Below are positions 55,660-64,000 of a stretch of 64,000 nucleotides of DNA, piece by piece; the first letter of the stretch is position 1; each line of letters opens with the position of its first letter. The notes beneath the pieces were generated by a model. The model was not told the origin of the DNA. It saw only the letters and a list, made by a program, of their open reading frames with translations, and searched no databases. The DNA is taken from the NCBI GenBank assembly GCA_918807975.1, contig OU964935.1, positions 10,875,823-10,939,822 of the forward strand, in the 5' to 3' direction. The DNA is from Aplidium turbinatum. Lineage: Eukaryota; Chordata; Ascidiacea; Aplousobranchia; Polyclinidae. A program made the translations under genes and the position numbers.

Positions 55660-58600
55660 TTAAACATTGGATGAATCAGTAGGATCGGAACCAGGTGGAC
55701 TAGATGGAGTAGTCGATCCTGGAAGAGGGATAACTTCTATCTTTTCTTCAAGAGCTCCAGAGCTTATGTAAAAATAACAAATTGTTTTGATTATATTTTA
55801 TGTGGATAACTTATAACTCGACTGAATTATGCAACACGAAAAAAATATATCAAAATCTTAGATGCAAAGCGATTGAGTGTTTTTTTTTACATATTTGAAT
55901 ATTAAAGTGTCAAATGAGGTTGTGAAGTGGATTTATTGCAACTAAGCACAGTCAAAATACGTATATTCATAGTTCCAGTAAGCAAAATTTAAACCATATA
56001 CGCAACTAATCCTGGGCTAATGTGGCCTATGCTTGATAATTACCCACCGGTTTTGGTTTAGTTTTTGTTTCCTGCCGTGGCAATATGAGCAGTGTTACCA
56101 AGTTGAAATATACATTTTAGCAACAACTACTAAAAAACTACCAATGTTGATTAAACACTGTATGTTATTAAATTTTCTTCTGCTTGGTGAAAAAATGTAA
56201 ACTCTGCAGACTGCGAGATATATATTTTGGCAACATTTTATTATATACATTATAATTACATTATAACAACATTATATATATTTTATACCAGATCAAAACA
56301 ATAACCAAGATGTCATATCCGCTGGCCATTAGAACATTGAATTGATTTTATTATTTTATGTTTGAAAAATAAAAGTTATCTTGAACCGTATCGCTCGGCA
56401 AGTTTATCAAAATTTCGCTTGTTTCAACACAAACAACGAAAACATAAAACTAATTTACATAAACTCAGTGTGCATTTTAGCGAAAGAAAACATTTACAAG
56501 GGCAAATGAAGTAAGATGTATGGGCATGTAGTCTACTAAGGAGGGAAGAGGAAACGAGGGCGACCAAAAAGGACATAAAAAGAACAGATGAAGAATAAAG
56601 CAGGCAAAATCGGACTGAAAGTAAAGGATGCGATGAACTGAACGAAATGAAGCATAGAAGTGCAGACAATTGTTGCAAGGAAAGATTTGGCCACCCCCAC
56701 CACTGGGGACAAAACCGAGTTTGGATGATGATGATGAAAACACGAGCCATGTGAAACAGCACAGCATTGATTACTGACCTAGGGTAAGCTTGGCTTCCAA
56801 CTGGCGATACAACGATTGAAGGACTGCTGCCAAGCAGAGGTGTTGTGGTTTTACTTTTGCTGTGACAAAAAATGAGAGATGGTTATACATTTGTATCCAA
56901 AAAAATTGACTTTTTGTTATATAACGGAATTATTGACGTTTCTTCTTGTAACTGTAACAAACAGTAAGAAAAGCATGACTGCCCGTGCTATAGGCCTACC
57001 ATCTATAAAATGTGCATTTTTATATACCGGTACAGTAATTTTGAAAGGTTTAAACTTTAAACAATCAACATTATCAACATTCAACACTACAAAAAGTGCT
57101 GAATGCCAAATAATTTTTAGGAGATTAATAATTAGGTTCTATTTGATCGAATGGGCTAGGGTTAGGCTACATATTTTTGTGTTAATATCAGCCTATACTG
57201 TATTTACAGAATATATTATAGCTCTTGTATCTAAGCCACTTGGTATTTATTATACTACAAAGCTGGGCAGCAAACTCAAATTGAAAAACTGAGTTTTTGT
57301 CTGTTACAGATTAATAATATTGATCATAAATTTATCGAAGTTTGAGTTTGAGTACTTCAAAGTGTTTGTAGGTTCACAGACAGCGAGTTCAATGTGATAT
57401 AACAAAATAATAGAAACAAGATCACACTTAAAACAAATGTTGATAAACAGTGAACAGCTTTTAGTCTATATAAACTGGAACTTTTTAAACTAATGACGAA
57501 TTTTACAAAGAAAAGAAAGTCAACTTACTTTCCTCCAAGAAGCTTTTTAAACATTCTTGATGCTCCTTTGCTCTTGTCTTGTGTGGCTCCACTTTGAGTT
57601 TCATTTCTTTGCTGGACGATTGTATCTAACGCAAATGGTTGGGATCGGCCGACGCTGAAAACATTTTGTTTTGTAAGGTACGGTGGACCAAACACAATAA
57701 ATAGGAAAACAGTGATACAAGTTGTTTTTATTTAATACTGTTAAGACTGCTACCATGGTACATTACGAAGCTTTTATATCAATAGCCTTAAATAGATGAC
57801 AAGATTTTGTCCTAACGTTGTTTTCACGGTGTCTCACAAAACAAGTAAGTTATAGATTGTTTTGGCCGACAAAAAAATTTTTTTGGTGCCGAAGATATTT
57901 CAACTGTTTTTAGCTAATTTGGGATCGCTGATTTCGAAAATGCAGTCAATTTTTTGTCCATCAGGTCTAGTTTTCTAGTTACGGTGATTCCACTGCATAA
58001 GTGCACTTATGCATAATTGCTCATGTAAAATCTATTCACGAGTCAAATATATTGTCAAAAGACATAAATCAATTTCAGCAAGCCAACAAAGAGCTTTTAA
58101 AACGTATTCACAAACATAGGATTAATAGGCTATGGTAGCTTCTTATTCTTCAACTTGCTTAAGTGTCTACCATAAACTTGCGCTTAAGAGATCTACGAGA
58201 GTGAACTGCAAAAGCATCATCGCGTTTAATAGACCAGCAATAGTCAGCTAGCATGGTAGCATCCCATCTCCTTTAATATTTGACTTCCATTTCACTTATG
58301 TCTTGATGAAATCGCTCCCCTTGCTCGTCACTCAAATCGCCAAGATTATCAGGAAAGTAGTCTAGATGATTGTGCAGAAAATGAAGTTTGGTGCTCATGC
58401 TAACATCAATATCCTGGAGTCTTCTGAGTAAGTTAGACACGAGCTCTTTGTAATTGGATGCCTTTTTATTTCCAAAAAAAAATTTAACAACTTTCACAAA
58501 AGCATCCCAGGCACTCAGTTCTTTTTCATTCATAGAAGATGGGAAGTTTGGGACATTGATTAATTTTCTGATTTGAGGCCCATCAAATATGCCGGCTTTT

Positions 58601-61600
58601 AACTTTTCAATTGTTAATCCTAGAAATTTTGTGCAAATATATCTGAAACAATTTCTATCTTTGTCGAGCGCTTTTACAAATTGCTTCATTATACTCAACT
58701 TTGCTACGTAAGTTATCATGACGGTGAAAAAGCATTACTGTGTTTGCAACACCATCATTTTTTATTATATTAATGGGAAGAGGATGTACCGATAACACAA
58801 CTTTTGATCGTTCCACCAGAGAATGAGCTTGAACATTTTTCTCGCCAGGAATCATTTCACTTCTCATAGGCCAATGTTTCCTTTTCCAATGCTGATTTCT
58901 TGACCTGCTGTGCTACAAACAGAGAAAACAAGGAAACTTTGCGTATCCCTTGCATTCCAAGCAGAAATTCAATCATTTTCAAATCAACGCAATAGTTCAA
59001 TTGTGTTCCTAATATGAAATTTTTTTTCAAAACAAATTTGACTTCGTTATACTTTTCTTTGAGAGTTGTTGAATGTCCAAGTGGTACCGATCCATAAACA
59101 TTTCCATTATGCAGCAAAACACATTTTAAACTTCGTTTACAGCTGTCAATAAAAAGTCGCCGATCTTGAGGATTGTATTCTGCTACACCAAACTTTTTAA
59201 GAAGACCTTCCACATCGATACAGTATACAACATCATTTTCCAGAGAAAAATAGGGCAAAAATGTGACATGTCGTGTCCGATAGAAAGTGATTACAGTACC
59301 TGGTTCAAAAAAGAAATCTTTTTTTTGAGTCTTGAAGCCAGTAACTCAGAAAGTCAGAAGATTCCTTTGATAAATTTAAATCCCTCGCCAAGTCATTGAG
59401 TTTTCCCTCAGAAAAAAGTAGACAAGGTAAAATAGCAGGAGGAAATTCGATTTCAGCAAGGGTGGAATTGCTGTCAGTGGAAACTTGCTCGTCTTCGCTG
59501 TCAGGAAGTAAATCCAAATGTAGCAACCCTTCAAAATCAGGAACAGGAAGTTTTTCTCTGTGTAGCACTGACCTGATTACTGAAGCTAGGTTTGTATATT
59601 GCAAGGAACTCCAATTTTTCCTGCTTATGCCTTTTATGTTTACTGCACAAAAATAGTAGTCGCTATTATGATCTTTTGGTTCACGCCACACCATTGGAAT
59701 AGCAAACTTTAATCCTTTTCTTCTTTTGTTCGTCCATTGACGTAAATGTTCTTTGCAAGTTTTGCAAACAATGTGGAGAGCCCAAGACTTATCTTGATCC
59801 CCCAACTTCACTTTAAAGTAAGCAAGATAAGCACGCTTTACAAAATCATTGATTGGTTTTCTGTTGTGTGTAATCACCACAGATGTAGCAGAAAATATTT
59901 GTGTTATTGAGACAACGTCTTCTAGATGTTGTAGCCATAAGCGCGCTAGATTCCCCCACCCCAAAAAAAGCACCATTATGCTGTCTTGATTTGCACCTAC
60001 TAGCATTTAAAACAGAAATCAATATTGTCTTGGCATTGTCTGCTTTCATTGTTTGTTTTAGAATGTAATGCAAGAGTAATAATAAAGGTTGTCATCCCAT
60101 AATGACAGCATTAAAACTATTGTATTTGCGCTACTTTGTAGGGCAATTGTAAAAAAGTCAAAATCACTGTAACTTAAAAAGTTGACCTGATGAAGAAAAA
60201 CTGATTGTATTTTCGGAATCAGCGCCCCAAAGTTAGTCTAAATCACTTCAAAAACTGCCGGCACCAAAAATTGTGTCGGCCAGTGTTATTTAGGCCTACC
60301 AAAATTTTTTTATTTATTTATTATCTCTTCAAAAGTGCTCTCTTTACAGTAGAGCATATTTTCATCAGTGTATTACTTTGAACCAGGCACTGCTGCACTA
60401 TCACGAGTGGATTGTTCTCCTCCAGGTAGGCTGGTAATTGTTGAAAGCATCATCTTAATTTCTTTTATGTCAGTACTGAGATGTTTGTACGATTCTTCTT
60501 GTGTTGTTTGAGAAACCTGCAATCCAAGAGTTGTCACAATAAATACTTGTTGGTTAATTGGTGGGAATCATGGCTGGAATGTATGCATCTTAGGAATTGA
60601 ATAGATGTTCGAGTAATACAGCAGAGTCTTGTTAATTGGCGACACATGCTAAATGCTTATATAGCATTGGTTTTCATTCAAGCCTTCATCTATTTCCTGA
60701 AGATAAATTTAAACTTGAGAGTATGGTACATTTAATGGAGCAACAGAAGTATGAAGTCTTTAACAAATGATCTAGTTATATTATGCAAATAAGCTAGTGC
60801 CCTGGAAAGAAAACAATTAAATTTGTTTTCAGCAAAGGACAAAGTTAACGTTAACAAATTACACAGTTGTTAAAAATTTCAACCGAAAGGCAGTGAAACT
60901 TTCACCTGAAGTTTTTGCATTCTTGATGACAGTTCGATCATTTTAGTTGACATCTTTTGTATTGCTTCGTCTGGCACGTTGCCACCTTGAGATTCAACAG
61001 GGCCTCCAGCCTTCAGGGCTGATACTATTCCAAAAATATCGTGGACAGACGTTCTGGGTTTTGTTATACCGCCTCGAGGGGTAAGATGAATATCATCATC
61101 TTCTTCCTAAATATAAAAAACAAAAATAGTCAAAACCACTAAATCAAGTAACTCCACATGGTTTAACTTTTCTACAACCTGATGAAAATAAATAGGGTAA
61201 TAAAAAAGCATTCTTCAAAGTAAGTTTTAAACAAAATAATTTTCCTTAAAAGCAGCTCAGTTCAGTTGCTATCCAGTTGTAGCCGATAATTCCTGACAGA
61301 GGTGAAGGTAACGAAATAGCAGATAAGGAACTTCTTGAGACAAGGAAACTCAGGAAACAAATTACATCTATATATATAAACAAAGCAATTTGACCGCATC
61401 CAAGAGTGTCTTTCTCGGAATGGGAAAAAATGGGTTCGATATCCCGTCGAGTCATAACAAAAACTTTATGAAAAGCTAAAAAGTGCTTGGCACTTCGCAA
61501 AGGAATGGATTTAAGGTAACAATATACCGGCTGCCCCTCCATACAGGCGCGCTGAAAATGTAGGCCTATGCTTTGCAAAGCGCTGAGAAACGCATGCGAC

Positions 61601-64000
61601 TGAAACACTGTAAGTTAAGAACACACTATTAGGCATATTCTTGTTGTTGCTATTATTATAATTATGCTCACACTAGCAGAATATCACATCGACCCAATAT
61701 CGATGTACAGTAGATAAAATGGCACATAGATAGGCTATGCTACGCTTGTCAACAACCGTTTGGCGGAGTACAAAAGAATTGCATGAACCGGTACAAACCG
61801 GTTGAATCCCACCACCAATCCAACTTTATTACTCACTTCAACTCGCTGTTTGCTCTCCGCTTTTTCGATACGTTTCATTAAGTCGTCCAGTTGTTCTTTG
61901 ATCTTAAAGGTGACTTTCTTCAAGTCCGTGTCTTGTGGTACAGTTAAGTCGTCATCGTAGAACAATGATTCAGGACTGCATTTTTCTTCAATATATCTGC
62001 ACAATAAGTTGACACTTTAAAATATGAAAAGGAAACAAATGTTATAAGCTATGGTTAAAACAGCAGATAAAACACTTTTTTGCTGGGTATAGAAAGACTT
62101 TTATGAGAATTGAGAAGTCGGTCAATGTAGTCAATTTTCGTCAAAAAACACGTCCGCAAAAATCTTAAAACGACTATTAGCTGTCAGACTAAAATTACAG
62201 AAAAGTTTCAAAGCCGGAAAAATAAACAAAACAATAAGTTAAACAAAAACTAGAATGATGCATACTTTCTGAAGCGCTTCTTTCTTCCTTTTCTTAATTG
62301 TTCCTCAAAAGTAAGCATAAGAGCGGCTTGCTGCATTAGGGCATTTGCTTTTGCATTGTCGTAGATTCTAAAAGGTATGAATCAAGTCGTCAAAGGATTT
62401 GTTTCGACAGAACAAGAAAAAGGTGAATAAAACATTCAGAACTATACACTGTGTCATAGCAGTACATGGTGGGATCACGACGGTAACGAAAAACCACGTG
62501 GTCACTGGTCATACAACTTCTAATTATGTATCAGGCCTACCTACAATGGCACCAGAGTCAAGACGTGCTCATCACGGAAATATTGACGAGAAGCTTTAGG
62601 CCTACTGTGGCAAGCTACTTGTAAAATTTTGCCTCAAAGACACCAACACAAGAGTAAGTATATCAGCAAAAATCTCGAATACCTGTAGCCTACATGCTAG
62701 TTTGTTCGAACAAATTTTACCTTTGAAAAGTATCGGAAAGCAAAGCAATGAACAAATTGATGCACAGCACAGCAGATATTGCTAAAAAGCTGCTGACTAA
62801 TATGTAAGCCATGACGATATCATAACTTTGCATTTCGGGAAACTGATATTCATCCACCAAGGTAATGCGGAAGAGAGAAAATAGCATTTGGTCAGCAGAA
62901 AACATGGTACCAATGCTCTCAATATTTCCTAAAAAACAGTAATTTGAATCAGTTACCTACGTAAGCTCTAAATGAATCGAACTATGTAGTGCAATAGCTA
63001 TTTTCAGATCCGGAAAACTAACAAATGTTAACTGCCAGGTTCACAATGCTTTTCAATTTTAAAATTTAAGTCGAGAGCAGGCCCGGATTTAGGGGGGGGG
63101 GGAAGAGGGTGCAGGTACCCCGGCCCCCCTGAATTTTGAAGGGCCCACCTCTGTGAAAAAAGTATGATTTCATGTTATTATTATTCATTTCTTTCAGCCT
63201 TTGAAGTTTCTGCAAAATACTGTGCATTGCAGTGCTGGATTAATGCTACTGTAGAGGTGGTCTTTCGCGCCGTAGGCGCGAAAAATTTTTTTGCTCGGGG
63301 ACCCCCCGATCTAAAAGTGCCCCGGCCCCCCCTATCAGCTAAATCCGGCCTTGGTCGAGAGGTTACTTTTTCAACTATAAACATATATTGCTGAGCAACA
63401 CCATAGCACTTAACATTATAACAAACAAAAATAAAGCAAATGTTTTCGGCTACACATGTAGCCTTATTAGGCCTAAAAGAAATTTTGAAGCCTTTTTCGA
63501 TTGAGAGTTGAACAGAAGTCGTTGGTTCAAAAATGCTGATACCATCGTAACACTTGGGACAACTGCTGGATCTAACAAAATTTAAAGCCGGAAACTCCGA
63601 TTTAAAAATCGAAAGTTTTTCAAGAAAAGCTCCCACTAAAATCGAGATAGGCTACTGTGTTATAGCTCCGTTACCTTTTTACTGTATTTTTTAATCTTTA
63701 AAAGGGTGTCAAATGTTATAATGTTTTGTTATCACTCCAACGGGAAAACATACAAAAATACAAAGTATATTTTGTCCTTTTTTTGTAATGAAATGTTCTG
63801 AAGAATAACAATTCACAAATTTTGTGTTGGACAGATTAACAGCAAAATCCAGCTTACAATTTATCTAAAATTAAGATTACAGAAATGATCGAAAATTACC
63901 AAATATCATCCAGAAGGCACACGCGTATGGGACGTAGAACTCGAGATACAAGTAAAGAAAGCGAACGATGTCTCGAGTCAAATTCCCTATTACGACAATG
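55660..64000 (-). CDS. Channel gene B: paralogue of channel A, 5' part outside the window
   Basis: Nine exons in 5' to 3' order: 63900-64000 (cut by window edge), 62721-62928, 62266-62367, 61837-61996, 60906-61106, 60377-60516, 57529-57654, 56779-56859, 55660-55762. S5 reads RDIVRFLYLYLEFYVPYACA then FWMIFG; the pore is MLFSLFRITLVDEYQF; S6 leads to INLFIALLSDTFQR. Then VYDNA-like IYDNAKANALMQQAALM, YDDDLTVPQDTDLKKVTFK, a coiled coil (QKMSTKMIELSSRMQKLQVS) and a short tail ending DPTDSSNV. The first five full exon lengths compared with gene A are 208/208, 102/102, 160/160, 201/201 and 140/158, with identical phases. This is a tandem duplicate with a shorter tail. It is intact as far as visible. 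Confidence 0.9.
56497..56745 (+). mobile_element. LINE 3' fragment with (GAT)n tail
   Basis: The plus strand reads REEETRATKKDIKRTDEE-like debris matching the LINE C-terminus (RGRPKRTWKEQMKNK in another frame, then FGHPHHWGQNRVW), ending GGATGATGATGATGA. It is in a channel B intron, antisense to the gene. Confidence 0.6.
57861..60285 (-). mobile_element. TIR transposon of unrecognised family with decayed protein
   Basis: Terminal inverted repeats of about 70-75 bp: left 57861-57937, right 60216-60285, sharing GGCCGACA, TTTTTGGTGCCG and a CGCTGATT end. The target duplication is unclear. Between them, minus-strand frames at 60006-59305, 59258-58857, 58867-58655 and 58719-58200 give pieces of one protein. 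Recognisable pieces are FAIPMVWREPKDHNSDYYFC and SDEQGERFHQDISEME, then DATMLADYCWSIKRDD. I know this protein as a widespread unnamed repeat-family protein in invertebrate genomes. It is broken in several places. It sits in a channel B intron. Confidence 0.65.
61380..61605 (+). mobile_element. tRNA-derived SINE, second family, diverged copy
   Basis: B box GGGTTCGATATCCC, then TGGCACTTCGCAAAGGAATG and GCTTTGCAAAGCGCTGAGAA, aligning with 36396-36640. The A box is poorly preserved. It is in a channel B intron. Confidence 0.55.
63078..63353 (+). mobile_element. hAT-like MITE, CAGGCCCGGATTTA family
   Basis: Ends CAGGCCCGGATTTAGGGGGG and CAGCTAAATCCGGCCTTG with exact duplications GTCGAGAG (63070-63077, 63354-63361). 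It is 276 bp, in the channel B intron between the S5 and pore/S6 exons. The inner palindrome is TTTCGCGCCGTAGGCGCGAAA. Confidence 0.92.
63354..63899. other. Channel B intron remainder
   Basis: A minus-strand open stretch at about 63440-63636 (SSSCPKCYDGISIFEPTTS) has no splice support in phase with the flanking exons. I treat it as intronic. Confidence 0.35.

Noticed and set aside
56424-56767. Minus-strand open frames of about 100 codons
   Set aside because: They are antisense to LINE debris, low-complexity and hydrophobic, with no support.
1-64000. Endogenous retrovirus, LTR element or Polinton
   Set aside because: I saw no LTR pairs, gag/protease/integrase motifs or capsid genes. The RT sequences present are non-LTR (LINE) type.

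Overview
The window looks like nuclear DNA of an AT-rich invertebrate, most likely a marine deuterostome and possibly a tunicate. The genes have many small exons with GT/AG junctions whose phases I could chain across introns. The introns are packed with hAT-type DNA transposons, LINE 3' ends and tRNA-derived SINEs. The species assignment is inference; nothing here is bacterial, and I saw no retroviral or LTR element.

Layout. (1) 1-15069, + strand: the 3' part of a secreted mosaic protease gene. The protein starts inside the astacin zinc site and runs astacin - kringle - TSP1 - TSP1 - kringle - TSP1 - kringle - kringle. Fourteen exons chain in phase, but the last kringle has a one-base shift near its end. 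Its 5.5-kb central intron holds a nest of three hAT elements. (2) 15.1-27.1 kb: a gene-poor, repeat-rich block. It contains a structurally whole two-ORF LINE of the CR1/L2 group, a 269-bp coding-like block present on both sides of that LINE in opposite orientation, and a 21-bp minisatellite. (3) 49914-27109, - strand: a complete gene for an ankyrin-repeat, six-TM, TRP-like cation channel. I reconstructed 25 coding exons (3048 nt, 1015 codons plus stop). (4) 50-55.6 kb: intergenic, with a LINE fragment, a hAT MITE and an orphan coding-like exon. (5) 64000-55660, - strand: the 3' half of a tandem paralogue of the same channel, from TM segment S5 to the stop. Its pore and post-pore exon lengths and phases are identical to those of the first copy.

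The two channel copies sit head to tail and probably arose by tandem duplication. Their pores and coiled-coil regions are conserved, the C-terminal tails have diverged, and both end in Ser-Asn-Val, a class I PDZ ligand. Most of the remaining sequence is transposon: hAT-like elements with 8-bp target duplications (two nested stacks), one TIR transposon of unrecognised family with a decayed protein, four (GAT)n-tailed LINE ends and about ten SINE copies.
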